Below are positions 48,069 through 59,667 of a DNA stretch of 64,000 nucleotides, piece after piece (within the stretch, counting starts at the first letter, position 1; every line of letters begins with the position of its first letter). The translations under genes were made by a program, and so were the position numbers. The DNA is taken from the NCBI GenBank assembly GCA_000310025.1, contig FN649731.1, forward strand, positions 2,948,825 through 3,012,824. Direction: 5' to 3'. Source of the DNA: Ectocarpus siliculosus (taxonomy: Eukaryota; Sar; Phaeophyceae; Ectocarpales; Ectocarpaceae). The notes beneath the pieces were generated by a model that saw nothing but the letters and a program-made list of their open reading frames with translations, searched no databases and was not told the DNA's origin.

Positions 48069-48669
48069 GTTGCGGACCCCCTCGAACAGCAGGATGCAGT
48101 GCATGCATGCCGCAAAGCACGCACCAAGCAGCAAGCCGAGCTACGCATCTATCTAGCTCTTCCACCTTATTTTCTTCCACGGCGACTCATCGATCATGAA
48201 CGGCACGTCCTGGAAAGGTTGATCTGTCGGTAGTAATCTCCAGCAACGACGGGTACGTGCACTGTGTCGTTGGAAGAACTGGCTCTATTATTTTCTCTCA
48301 CTGTCGGTGTCGTACCCTACACTACAGCCTGCGGTTGTGTCTGGTGTGGGTTGTGCGCCCTAGTCTCCCTCTTACCTGTAGCGTGGCAGTGAATCAACTA
48401 AACTCTATCTGCCGTGACGTCGTTGTGAGTACTAACTGGTGAGATCCTCCTCGACAGAAGACGCACAACGGACCCTTCGGTCCCAGCGCGATGACCTCGA
48501 TCGGCGCTGGAGCACATTATTACTGCCGCTCTCAAGACATCTGGGCCTGTTCAACTTGCTGCTTAAGGCCGGGAAAAATAGCGGAGGGCAGGGTGGAGGG
48601 GGAGTGGGAGGCGGGCGTACCGTGATCGAAACGTCGATCGATCTGGTGTCGATCGTGTTGCGCTTATAA
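48069..48669 (+). CDS. Unidentified protein, C-terminal exons
   Basis: Two exon-like segments. 48069-48217 follows CTGTACAG and encodes VADPLEQQDAVHACRKARTK, then QQAELRIYLALPPYFLPRRL and a charged helix. 48458-48669 follows a textbook branch site (TACTAAC at 48430) and acceptor, and encodes LRSQRDDLDRRWSTLL and HLGLFNLLLKAG. It then runs through a Gly-rich spacer to IVLRL-stop. Both have the composition of a soluble helical protein. The phases do not match directly (the first ends in phase 2, the second needs phase 1), so a small exon between them or another donor is needed. Family not recognised. Confidence 0.6.
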
Positions 48670-50929
48670 TAATAAGAGGTCTGGGCGTTTTCCTACACGT
48701 ACGCTAGATCAATCCTTCCGATGTAACCCAGTGTATGCATAGGAGCCACAACTTCTCCTCTCCGTACACCACAAAAAAGAGGGCCCTGCCAACGTTCGTA
48801 AGGCCACCGGCCTTCCTTGGACACTGACCACAGACTTGAACCCGCTATTTATTCGCACCCAGGCATCCCGAAGCTACAAAATGGGGGCACGCTGAAGCGC
48901 CAAATAGGGGGCAGACATCGAGCCCGAACAAAAAAAAAAGCGCAGATGGGTTCACATCCCGCTCGGGCCACCTTCTATGGCGCAGCTGGAAAGCGGTGCG
49001 GGCCTTCTTGCAGCGCGGCCCTTCGTCGGCAGCCCAAGACCACGAAGGGAACGAAATGTGTGTTCGGAATTCGGAACCGTGATGAGGGACTGGACGCGGT
49101 CGTGGACCTATTACGGCAATGCGGAGCGGGCAATACAGCCATCTTTGACAACGAGTCATCCACGATCAGACTCCCGCGTATAGATTTCTGGATTTCGGCC
49201 GGGATGGGAATGGTACGCTTGGCAAGACGAGACCGGAGTTGTATGCCCTCGGCTCCGGCCGCCTGGACGTGGCCTCGTCGTCATTGGCTGGTCACAAGCT
49301 GTCGAGATCACGAGGAAAGCCGGTAGCTATCGCGGGAATATTGGACGGTGGATCTTCACAAGCGTGGGTGCAGCTGAAGAATATCGGGAGTGTTGGTGGC
49401 ATGCCAAGAGGATGGGAGAGGGCCTGAGAGAGGTATGGTGATGTTGCTACATAGCAGAACGTTTTTCGGACGGTGATGAGGCTTACTGTGAAAACCAATC
49501 ATTCCGGAACCGTATACTTACGTAGCGACTTAATGTTTGGCGAGACACTGTGCGTTGCACTGATTCTGCACTCAATAGAACGTGATCTCTTTCCCATTCG
49601 CACTTTTTGCAAAAGTGGGTGTGTCTTGTTGCCATTAAGAAGCAGACGGCCCGCAGCGCGGTTTGGTTTGGCGTAGTCGCCCTCCTCGTAAAAAATTGTT
49701 GAGACATTCCAACCTTAAGAGTACCACACCATTCCCGGCTCGTTCATTCTACTCCGGTGTACACAACCCTCGTCTCACCGGCTGGGTTCCACTACGTGAA
49801 ATCGGGCCCCAGGGTCTGATGTTGTGCATGCACGTGTTTGTCGCATGAGAGCACCACCTTTGGTTGTCTGTGAGTGGGGGCCGAAGTTGACGGAGTTTCG
49901 AAATATTTGCCTGCAAGTCTTGTCGAGATGCTGGTTCTCACTATGTGACACACATACCGTGTGATACCGTGTGCTCTTGACTCCCATTATTCCTTTTGCC
50001 AAACCCAGAACTCTCCAGCCAGAAGTGTTGGGTGTCGGAGTCAACTGGCTATGACGCACAGCAATAATAGGCGCCTGTACCAGCCAGGCGTACGAGCTCG
50101 TCTGCCGATGGGAAGAAGAGTTGATTTTTGGTGGAGCACCTCTTTACTTCCGGGCGGGTGAGCGGCCTGCTACGCAGCATAAGACGTGGCGCTCACCAGG
50201 GCCTGGCACCAAATCAAAGTTGCACATGAAATGCGTTAATTACGGGGGGCACTTGCCTTCACTTCGTTTCTTGTCACCGCCCAGCTATGTTCGGGTCTAT
50301 GGGAAAATGCCTGTTTGAAATAAGAACGAACGGTGTTCCAGAACCTGCTGATGCTGTGGGTGGACCGTTTGATACTTTGCCGAACTCATGATGCAGGCTA
50401 GACCAGGATTCTGATGAGTCGCTCGGATGGGTTGCATGTATTCGTCGGGAGCGGAGATGAACTTGGCTCTCTCTGCGAGCGACGAATCAGACGTGATGAG
50501 CTTGTTGGTTGAAGAACGTAGATCGACCCCCCCCCCCCCCCTCCCATTGTTATTTTTTTGTTGTGCTTGAGAAGTACGGGGTAGCTGTTTTGTTGTGCAT
50601 AAGCAAGAAGGGAAGGTATCATCGAGACATCTGACGGCAGCAGGGCCGGTCGGTGTGTTCACTGACGGTGTACTAAGTGTTTCGGGGTGCTCGGCAGGAG
50701 AGTACTCATCTATGGGGTCTCCTGGGGTGTTACGCGGTAGATCGTTTGGGTATGATGAGCATGACGCGCGGGGACCCTCTTGTCTTGCCTCCCTCATGTC
50801 TGCGATTCGTTAGCAGTCAAGGGCTTGGGTCAACCTTCTTTCTCTTCCGGCCTATGACGAAAAGCTAGCTAGCTGCTGCACCCGAATAATCAGTCAACGC
50901 GGGAAAAAAATATGATCCGTCAGTCAGTC
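48670..50929. other. 2.3-kb region, no firm gene
   Basis: A 170-codon plus frame at 48817-49326 includes a protein-like stretch (GIRNRDEGLDAVVDLLRQCG) but lies between improbable sequence and has no recognised domain; it may be a decayed fragment. A poly-C run lies near 50530. Nothing else was supported. Confidence 0.35.
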
Positions 50930-51335
50930 CACTGGACACTGCAAACATCCCAAAACTTGAGCTGGCGTTGGACGTCCCACGGATACGTCATGTCCATGGA
51001 CATTTCCACGGACATCCACGGGAGACGTCCCCACTGGTCCCCACGGATGGCGGCCAAATGTCTACGGGCGTATTTGCGTGGAGATGTCCACGAACAAACG
51101 CGTCCGCACAAAATTCGTCCGTGGACGCCTAAATAATACGCTCTACCTAGTCACAACAAGACATGCATAGACTACATCCACAACAGTCAGTCATGGATGG
51201 ACGCCGACGGACGGACGTCGTTTCATGAGCGTTCATGGACGGACGCCCATCGACAACCATGGACTGCCATGTCTGTGGATATCCGTCCGTGGATGGACGG
51301 ACGTGGCCGTGGACGTCCATGGACACGTCCACCAA
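50930..51335. repeat. Patch of degenerate GGACGTCCATGGAC-type repeats
   Basis: Dozens of short, overlapping variants of TCCATGGAC, GTCCACGGAC and GGACGGACG occur in both orientations over 400 bases, broken by an ordinary stretch at about 51125-51190. Many units are self-complementary, so the patch can fold extensively. Confidence 0.8.
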
Positions 51336-52497
51336 AGAGTCAAATAGTGATACGTAGCAAAATAATTGGTAGATAATAACTCGTTCAGTGATACCCTGTG
51401 CCCGATCACGAGACGACAGAGTTACAATAATTGTGGCACATATATCATACCGCTGTAACTAGTCTACTACGCTTAGTCTCTGTATACACATTGATTGCGA
51501 GCCTTGCTCAAATAGAGGTAATAGTCTAGATGTTTTATGGTGGGTCCAAGTAGGAGTAGGTGGATGTCAAAAGAATCACAAGCAGCAGCAGTGTGGTGTC
51601 ACCCAAGATCCTTCTGTGAAGAAGAAGACCACGCAAGCATCTGGTCAAACCAACCGACTCCAACTGCTGAGAACACTTCCATCACAGCCTATTTTCGTTG
51701 TTATGCCGACCACACTCACTCATCAACTCAAACTCTCGGTCTGTCTGATCGTCGAGTCCTGTGGTCTCGGTGGGGTGAAGTGTCAAGTCTGGGTGCACAA
51801 CTAAATTCGGTTTGGATGAGCCCTGAGGTGAGAGAGGTGAAATAGTATTTAGTACCTCTCTTTGAGTGATGAGTAGGTATAGTTGTTATTGGGTTGTTGT
51901 TTTCTTCACATTAAACTCGTGTCAGTTGCTAATCCCAGTATCTACCAGAGGCAGACCGTGGTCACAAAAATGCTAGAGCCATCAGAAGAAGATCTAAAGA
52001 ACACGCACACAATTATTAGCGAGAAGAAAAGGGCACAAGCCCGAAGAGGTACACCTACAATCCCTGCAGCACGTTTGCGTGCCCAAAACTGAACTACACG
52101 CCCACACACTACATTCGACTATGCAGCAGCATCATCCCCCCCCTGTCCCTCCAAAATGAATGAATGAGTAGGGAGGGAGGTGAAGAGGATATTTTTGTGT
52201 AACTCTGTGTTGATCCAACCGCCCGAATCGGGAAAATAACTTCTTCACCAATGTGTGCCAACAACAAACTCCTCTACAGCAGTGTAGCATGCAAATAGAG
52301 ACAGCGCTGCTGCCGTTTCCACCCCTGGAACTGCTCTACAGCGTAGACAACAGCTCGCTGGCCTATTCCCTTCAATCTGAAGTAACTTCTCAGCAGTAAG
52401 TACATGAAAATGTTAAACATGATCAACACGCTCGCGCGTGGTGGCCACCTTGAAGTTCTGCGCGAAGCAGCAAGCAAGACGACCCAGACGAGCACAG
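51336..52497. other. Region with one weak exon candidate
   Basis: A frame at about 51930-52092 (+) encodes a charged helical segment (TKMLEPSEEDLKNTHTIISE, then KKRAQARR) preceded by possible acceptors and ending at a stop. It is plausible as an exon but has no partner. The rest is unremarkable. Confidence 0.3.
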
Positions 52498-52712
52498 GCG
52501 GAGGTTGTCTGGAGAGAACTACCGGTAGTAGCAAGTAGTAGCGTAGTCAGACCCTGCATGATCCAACCATGTGGTGACAGCAGTGTGTGGGATGATGGTG
52601 GTTGGTGGACAGGCGGAGGTTGTCTGGAGAGAACTACTACCGGTAGTAGCGTAGTCAGACCATCCTGATGCAGTGGTGACAGCAGTGTGTGGTTGATGGT
52701 GGTTGGTGGTTC
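52496..52712. repeat. Tandem duplication, period 115 bp
   Basis: Two copies start AGGCGGAGGTTGTCTGGAGA and share ACCGGTAGTAGC, GTAGTCAGACC and GGTGACAGCAGTGTGTGG. Confidence 0.93.
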
Positions 52713-52767
52713 CAAGATGCGGATATTATCAGGTATTACAGCAGAAGCAGCAGCACATACATATACA

Positions 52768-52795
52768 TTGTTGTTGTTGTTGTTGTTGTTGTTGT
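52768..52795. repeat. (TTG)n microsatellite
   Basis: A trinucleotide run of nine TTG units. Confidence 0.95.
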
Positions 52796-53270
52796 CTTCA
52801 CATTAAAAACCGTTCCGATCTCTCTCTACCCCGTACCTTCATATGTCGCAGAGTCGTGGTCCTGCCATCATACCACGAACGGTGCGCATCGGTATCCAGA
52901 AGTACATAATAATATCATAGGAAAAATAAAACAAACACGCCGGCAGGAAGTACGGCTGTACCCGTTCGAGATAATCATATACATAGTGCTGTGCATAGGC
53001 CAGCCGCCAGTTCATCCGAGCGGTATCCATGCTCACCGCTCTGCCGCAAAAACGCGCAGCAGCGCATATGCGTATGTACATACATGCAGCAGAGATGATC
53101 GCATCATTAACAACACCAACGAACGGCGGCTGTGCAAGGAGGGTTCTTGGGTTCTTTAGCACGGTGGGGTGGCATTGGAATTCTACACATGAAACCTTGG
53201 AATGCCACCTTGTGGAATCTTGGAATTTTCGGTAGTTTATTCCCAATTCAACCATTCAACCATATACAAT

Positions 53271-53419
53271 ATGGCAGAGGATATGGCAAGCGGCACGCCG
53301 ACCTCGGGCGAGAGCGGGTTATCTTTTTTCGGTTCTCGCCGCACCCGCTCCCTACATCGCAGTATTCTACAGCAGCATCCCCGTTCCTTCCTCTATCGCG
53401 AAGCAGCAGCACGAGAGCG
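53271..53419 (+). CDS. Possible first coding exon (MAEDMASGT...)
   Basis: ATG in a good context opens 49 codons: MAEDMASGTPTSGESGLSFF, then a basic stretch (GSRRTRSLHRSILQQHPRSF) and AAARER. It ends at the consensus donor GCG|GTGAGT in phase 2. The protein would start with a disordered acidic/Ser segment. No downstream exon was matched. It does not join in frame to the bactofilin ATG at 54199, so it is either a separate gene or a gene whose next exon was missed. Confidence 0.45.
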
Positions 53420-54198
53420 GTGAGTGTCGCGTCCGAATGAATGTGTATGTACCTTTGCCACAAGCGTTGGGGTGCTGTTGTCCCGAAGAGTGTCGAATGG
53501 TGTAGTGGTCTACAGATCAATGTGTGCTCTGTGTGAAAACGGACGTCGGAACCATTTTTATTGCAGCAGGTGTAGTACGTGAAGATTGATTGCCCGCTCA
53601 GCAGGGGAACAGCCGGCAGAGCTTGTTGGACATTTTACGTTTTACCCCAGTGCAGACCATCGCGCACCCACCGCTTCTGCTGTCTTACCCCCCCACAATC
53701 CTCTCCTGCCGCTGCTGCTGACAACCCGCCACCCCCGACTCTCCTGGATAAGAACTTGCCGCGTCATCATCGCCAGGATTGGCCCAACATCGATCAGACA
53801 GCCACCATCCCGCCGGTACCCTCACCGCTTTCCCCCTGCTGCTTCGTTCAACTGGTGTCGTAAGCAACGGCTGCAGAAAGAACTATTGCACAACAGGGGC
53901 GAGAGCAAGAGGAGATCGATCATCCACAACAGCAAGCGCAACCCAGCTCATCGGGCGTAGCAGCAGTCTTCAGTCTTCGGCGCGGGAGGCGTGAAATCTC
54001 TTGTCTTCAACGCGGACAAACCAGCAGCAGCCCGACCGATCAACCAGCCCGGCAACAGCAGCAGCAACAGCGGGACAGCCGGCTAGCTAGCTCGCGCGTG
54101 CCTCTGGAGGAGAGGGTCGTCGTCTACGACAGGTCGGACTTTTCCACAAAAAGCGCACATCAGCAGTTCCACACACACACATTCATTTACCAACCAAG
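53420..54198. other. Upstream/5' UTR region of the bactofilin-like gene
   Basis: CAG- and CCA-rich DNA with short A-rich patches leads to the ATG at 54199. CAGCAG clusters at about 54020-54075 fit a 5' UTR. No core promoter motif is assigned. Confidence 0.4.
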
Positions 54199-54510
54199 AT
54201 GTTCAAGCGGCGGTCATCCAAGGAGCTAAGCGCCAAGATCGGATACGACCATGTCAACGGCAAGGCGTCGAGAAACATGTCCGTGTCTTCCCTGTCCTCG
54301 AGCACCTCCGCCGCCAACAACGCCGTCGCCCCGGTGGCCAGCATCCCGCCCCCCGGCGGCCACCTCCACCACAAGCAGGGCTCTTTCTCGTCCGGCTCGT
54401 CCTCCTACCGAAAAACGACCGGCATGCCCTCTCCCGAGGGCGACAGCGGAGATGACCCGTCCGCCGAGAGGCCCTCCCCGCTAGCGGCGCTCAAGCCGCT
54501 CCCTCCCGCC

Positions 54511-54553
<43 letters not shown>

Positions 54554-54840
54554 TTATCTCGACCAAGGCTCCCAGCAAGGTCAACAAGTCGGCGGCGGCG
54601 GCGCCGAAGGTAGTAGCCGAGCCGCCCTCCAAGAGCCTGGTGATCGGCGAAGGGGTGCTGTTCGAGGGGGCCACGGAAGGTTGCGCGGCGGCCGTGGTTG
54701 GCGGGAAGCTCGTCGGGACGGTCAAGTCCAAGCGGCTGGAGGTGACGAGGGCGGGCAAGATGGAGGGCACGGCGGTCGTTGAGATGGCCGAGATCGCTGG
54801 CACGTTCGAGGGAAACCTCACGGCCACCAAGGCGCTAAAG
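54199..54840 (+). CDS. Bactofilin-like cytoskeletal protein, first exon (partial)
   Basis: Bactofilins are beta-helical proteins that polymerise without nucleotide and are best known as bacterial cytoskeletal scaffolds. This exon encodes 214 residues and ends in phase 0 at AAG|GTGCGT. Residues 1-105 are a Ser-, Pro- and Lys-rich disordered region (MFKRRSSKELSAKIG...). Residues 106-118 are a 13-Gln run from a CAG array. The bactofilin core starts at about 146: SLVIGEGVLFEGATEG, VVGGKLVGTVKSKRLEV, AGKMEGTAVVEMAEI and AGTFEGNLTATKALK. These are the short, Gly-punctuated strands of the family. Only about two thirds of a normal ~100-residue domain is here. The remaining strands must lie in later exons, possibly in the gap at 59668-60006, as none was found. 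Codon use fits the host genes, and the intron and polyQ argue against recent bacterial contamination. Confidence 0.9.
54514..54552. repeat. (CAG)13 coding microsatellite
   Basis: Perfect CAG run encoding the 13-Gln linker of the bactofilin-like protein; likely length-variable. Confidence 0.97.
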
Positions 54841-55756
54841 GTGCGTTCACACTTTCCTACAGTTTTCGCGCGTGCGATGATGATGAAGCAGCAGCAGCAG
54901 GTTTTTTCTCTAGTCTACTGCTGTGGTGATAAAAATTGAATTGATAGTATTTGAGAGGCGAGCGAGGGAGCCCGTTTTGAGCACCCGCGTGCTTCTTCTT
55001 CTTATTTCGCGTCGAGACAAACAACAGCAGCGTGCGCTCACGAGGCGTTTAAGTGCCAACAAACGTGCACAACCAACACAGCAGCACGACGTGTTTATGG
55101 TTTCTTTCCTCTCTACCAGATCTCCTCTTTCTTGTGCCACTGAAAGAAATGACAAACCGCCAGCGGGCTCCGTCCGTGCCCGCCTCAATCATTCTGCGTG
55201 TAATTGTAGCACATTGGAGGTGGCACCAGCATTGCTTCTTGCTCTCTCACGGTGTCAGCGCCTGCTGTCCAGCTGCCCCGTGTCGCGCTTGTTCATCCCT
55301 CCCTACCTCCCGCCCCGGAGACGTAGAAATGACGACGAAGAATTGTTTCAAACTTTAACTTTTGTGGCGAATTGGATCTGCACACAACGTTCCGCCGTCC
55401 GCGTGGAAAAATGTTCCTTCGCCGTGCTACGTGACGCGGTGAGCAGGCCATGACCCCCTTCTGCCCTTTTTCTCAACCGTTTGGGGGCAGCCAAGACTCA
55501 ACCGTTTGGGGGCAGCCAAGACTAGTTTTGCGGACTGCCAATCAATGCCACTGCTACCGGTCGGTGCAGCTGTGCCATCCGTAGGAAAAGCGTCCTCGTC
55601 AACAGCAGCAGCAGCAGAAATTGCGTAGAGGTATCAGGCTGCTTCCAAACGCTGGCTCTCTTGCTTGCTTGCTATAAATTAAGTTTAAATTGATTGCCGA
55701 ACGGCGCCGATGATGACATAAACTTTCCTCTCTCTCTCTCTGATGATGACATAAAC

Positions 55757-55810
<54 letters not shown>

Positions 55811-56808
55811 AGGCGTTTTTTTTTTTTCCTGCTTTAAGTGCCCTGGCCGCCGAGGACCTCTCTCGACCGTAGGCGGAGCCATATTTTGCCGCCAAAAACA
55901 CAACAACCGATGCTTCCCTCCGTATACCTCTCACAACTACTTTTCTGTCCATTGCTGCTGCTGCCGTACCGTGCGCACGGAAATGCGAAGTTTTCGTCCA
56001 CGGCGGGTGCGTGTGTTTGTACAAAGTTTCGCCGATTTCCCATGGTCGTTACAATTGTACAAGTATAACTTCCATGTCTCTCCTCTCTCCTCCTTGCCCG
56101 TCTCCGACTTCTTTTTCTCTTGGTCTGTGGTTGGCAGTTGGCAGTTGGCAGCAGCAGCAGCCGTTTTGTATTTTCTCCATTTGAGAACCATATTGTAGCC
56201 TCTTGCCGAGAGAGGGAGAGAGATGGATGTGTGCATGCATTCGCGCCACACCCCTTTGCTTAGGCGCTGAAATTTGTTAAACGGCAGTAATGGCGAAGAA
56301 AGGGATGATGTGCACAGCAGCTATTTAGCAGTGAAAATAAATCCCATCTCAAACAAACGTCAGGGAAGATGGGAGCTACAGTACTACAAGCAGTACTTGG
56401 CACCAGCTGGTATCACTGATACAAATCTTCATCAGTGTAAGGCTTCAAAAGACTCGAAATAAGAAGTAACTCCAGTACCTGGCCGGTTTTCCTCCACTCA
56501 CTTAAAGACCCCACCACATCCCCTTCGACTGCTGCTGGGGGTATATCTCCCACCGGTAGTATTTTTTTTTTGTTAATATGACACAACGAATCCATCTCTA
56601 TCATAGAAAAAAGTCTGAGACAGATTAGCAATGAATTCATAGCGTCAGTATTTCTATGCGTGTATGTATTTTTCATTTTTCCTACAAGCAGTGTATGTTT
56701 GTACAGCAACAGCGCCCGAACAGCAGTATTTCTATTTTGTTCTTTCCCGCCAGCAGGGGGTGGAAGACTGCAGTAGATCGTTACACACAAAAATCCAGGA
56801 TGTACAAC
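54841..56808. other. Probable intron / intergenic DNA with simple repeats
   Basis: Directly follows the bactofilin donor. A long (CT)n tract occupies about 55757-55807, preceded by a duplicated GATGATGACATAAACTTTCC unit. 56505-56690 holds the fullest copy of a dispersed repeat also seen near 930, 1237, 2600 and 24880. No exon recognised. Confidence 0.5.
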
Positions 56809-57675
56809 GATTACCGTAAACGACGGAGTTTTCCAGCAGTTTTCCCCCGGGGAGTGGATCGTTTTTTTTCTGAAACCAACCCCCCCGGGGGGAAATTGAC
56901 GTACCGCGGGGGGTTAGTTTTTTTCTTTCCAACGCTACCTCGGGGGGAAGCCCCCCCCCGGAGGGTTGTGCAAAAGAATGATGGTCACCATACACACAGA
57001 GAGAGAGTGGCGAAACTGACATGGATAAGGTTCACGAGCAAGCGTTCAACAAGCAGAGGGAGGAGGAACGTAAGAGCAACAAAGACGAAGAGAAAAAAGA
57101 CAGCAAGAGGTATCATTGCCTAAGCTCATGCACAAGAATTCGCAGTTTGTCCGCAGGAATAAGCTGTTTTTATGGTTCGGTTCTACCTTGGGCTGTGAGA
57201 TCCAAAAAAATGAGTATGATTATTTTTTCCCTTTGTGCGCAAGGTTTCGTCAGCATGCTATGGTACGTTTGAGCTGACTCCAGGGATGATAAGTAGTGCG
57301 AGAAATAGACAAGAAAACGAAAGCATTTCACCCATAGAACAACGGCGAGGGCCAAGTGACAAACGGTACACCTAAGTCTCGCTCGAAGCGCAGATCTGCA
57401 AATGAATTTTCCGTCCCATGTCATGCTTTTTGTGCCCCGCGCTGCATTAAAATCGACTCAGAAAATAAGGGAAATACTTCCCCACAGGGGGGAACTCGTG
57501 GGAAACTGGTACCCCGGGGGAAATTGAAATACCAGGGTCTTGTTTTTTTTTTTGTCGAAAACTATCTACCCCGGCGCTAATTCAACGAAACCATGCTTCC
57601 AGGCCGAAAAGGTAATGGGGGTGGGGGAAATCTGTACTAGGGGGGGAAACTCCGTATTATAGTTTACGGTAGTCA
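56809..57675. mobile_element. Candidate TIR element, ~870 bp
   Basis: The left end GATTACCGTAAAC...ACGGAGTTTTCC has an inverted counterpart at the right end, reading GGAAACTCCGTATTATAGTTTACGGTAGTC. Inside each end are similar CCCCGGGG- and GGGGAAATTGA-containing blocks. A 30-codon charged frame at 57021 (MDKVHEQAFNKQREEERKSN) is the only protein-like content. Target-site duplication is not clear. Calling it mobile is an inference from the inverted ends. Confidence 0.55.
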
Positions 57676-59573
57676 GTCGATTGACGGGGGGCACCACCCT
57701 ATCCAGCATCTATCTATCTCCGTTCGTTGTACTTGAAAGTACTGCAGAGTCTACTTCTACATCCTTTTCCCTGGTGTAACTGATCTACACTATTTAGAAC
57801 ATGTCTTCGTTCGTGTTGAACGAGACTCTTAAAGTATTGGGGGGAGCTTCCGTCAGGCACGGCGCGAGACGTTGCGCGACATGTATATGTATCATATGCG
57901 TGGAGAGTGGGCGGTGTTTGGAGGAGAGAAGATCTTGGCACCGACTACAGCAGTATGATAGTCGTCTTCCGATGCTGCCGAAACACATGGTACTGCTGTA
58001 GGTCTTGGCGATGTTCGCGCCGCCGCGCCTGCTTACCATTTTCTCGGCATGGGAGAAGAAGATATGTACTGCGTTGGTATAAATAACCGCGCGGCGAAAA
58101 TTGTCCCCCGGGCGAAACACGCATCATCATCACCGTTCACCCTTTGTGTGTAAATGGACTCCGACTCCGGACGAAAAATACCTGGAACAATGGAGTGAGA
58201 CGCACTGCTGTCCATTCGACCGTATATTATATTCTGCGTGTGATCTACCGACTTCCGTTGTTTACGTGTTGTGTGTTCCTTACACTGCTTATTTGCATTT
58301 CCCATCCCGAAAAAACAGTTCTTCTGGTGTACTATTTGTAGGAACAAGTAACGCGGGACGAAGAGTTTTCTTTTCGTATTTTCCAAATTAAGAAATATAG
58401 TTGTGGAAGAATCAAAATACCGATGGGATTCACTCATGATCACATGATCAATGGTGATCGATGGGCCCGGATGCATTCTGTCATGGCCCCGTCGCTGCAC
58501 TCATTGTGTGATAAAAGTCCTCCGGTTCACGGCAAGCTGCTGAGAATATCATGTTCAGGCAGCGCCATGGCCCCCTCTAGGTTGACCCACGAGCAATGAT
58601 TTTGTTTCTCTTTGTGGCGTGGCGAATGACGAAGAATGAATGCACTGAGCCTCGAGCCTGCAGAGCTCAGCCACACCTAAGAAGGTGGTGCTCATGTGGG
58701 GTGTTCGTCTGGATACTGAAATCAAGTGCTGCAGTGGACATTTAAATCGCAAACTGGCATGCTTATATGTACGTAGAAGGTCGGAAGTCATTTCAGGTGC
58801 CGTTTCAAGCACATCACCGAAGTAAAGTCACAAGACCTCGACGTCTCAAAGCTACTCGTTACTTTTTTACGCATTATTTTGATGCCATGATTTTAACGAA
58901 TTTTAGCACCTTGTGGAGGACACTACTAGGGGTAGAAGTGTTGTATCCATTGGTGCACATACAACAATAGGACGAGGTACGATCTGAGCGGAGTATGATT
59001 GCTCGTCGTTAAGCAACAAGAAACCCTGCTATGGATACGACGCTTCCAAAGCCACCTATGCATAACTACCGAGAAGGGGGTTGGGAGGTCTTCGGTTCTG
59101 GTCTTCGCTCGCTCGTGGAATCCATGGTTGCTTAGCATACGACAGTAGAAAAACACGTGTAACGTTATTCATTTGTCCATGGCTCTAATCTGTGGGTACA
59201 ACAACAGTAGCAGTGGAGATGAATTCGAGGGATTTTCTTCAGAAAAATAACAAGAACAGACCAGGTAACGTTTTTATGTTCACGTACGATGCGAGCGTGT
59301 GTGCTCACGATCCTCCTATATACTGCCCGTGTTGTAGACGGGCATTGTTGGATGTACAACGTGTTGCTTGTTTTTACGACGACACCGCATGACACGTAGA
59401 CTCCCTGCAACGCTTGAGCGCGAGAACACCCGTCTCCTCGTCCTGCCACAAGGGCTCTCGATCACGCAACAGGGATATATTTATGACCAACAAGTGTCGC
59501 ACGATCGTCGGGGGTGATTGCGATAGCCCTCCGTCTCCACACGCAAACCATGCTCTCAACAAAATTTCCACTC
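57676..59573. other. 1.9-kb region, no gene recognised
   Basis: Short frames only (for example 57801-58001 and 58101-58391), none with a recognised feature. Two TACTGCTGTA motifs in opposite orientation at 57946 and 57991 flank a 35-base segment. Confidence 0.35.
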
Positions 59574-59667
59574 GGAGGGCCCCTTGCTCTTATCATGGCT
59601 TACACCGAACGTATTTCGAGGGCGGGCCCCTTGCTCTCACCATGGCTTCAACCGAGCGTACCCCCCC
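59574..59667. repeat. ~46-bp tandem repeat running into the gap
   Basis: Two units containing GGGCCCCTTGCTCT and CATGGCTT-A-CCGA-CGTA run straight into the run of Ns, so the array probably continues through the gap. Confidence 0.85.

Noticed and set aside
53485-53580. GGTGTAGTGGTCTACAGA resembling a tRNA D-arm
   Set aside because: The following sequence does not fold into a cloverleaf.
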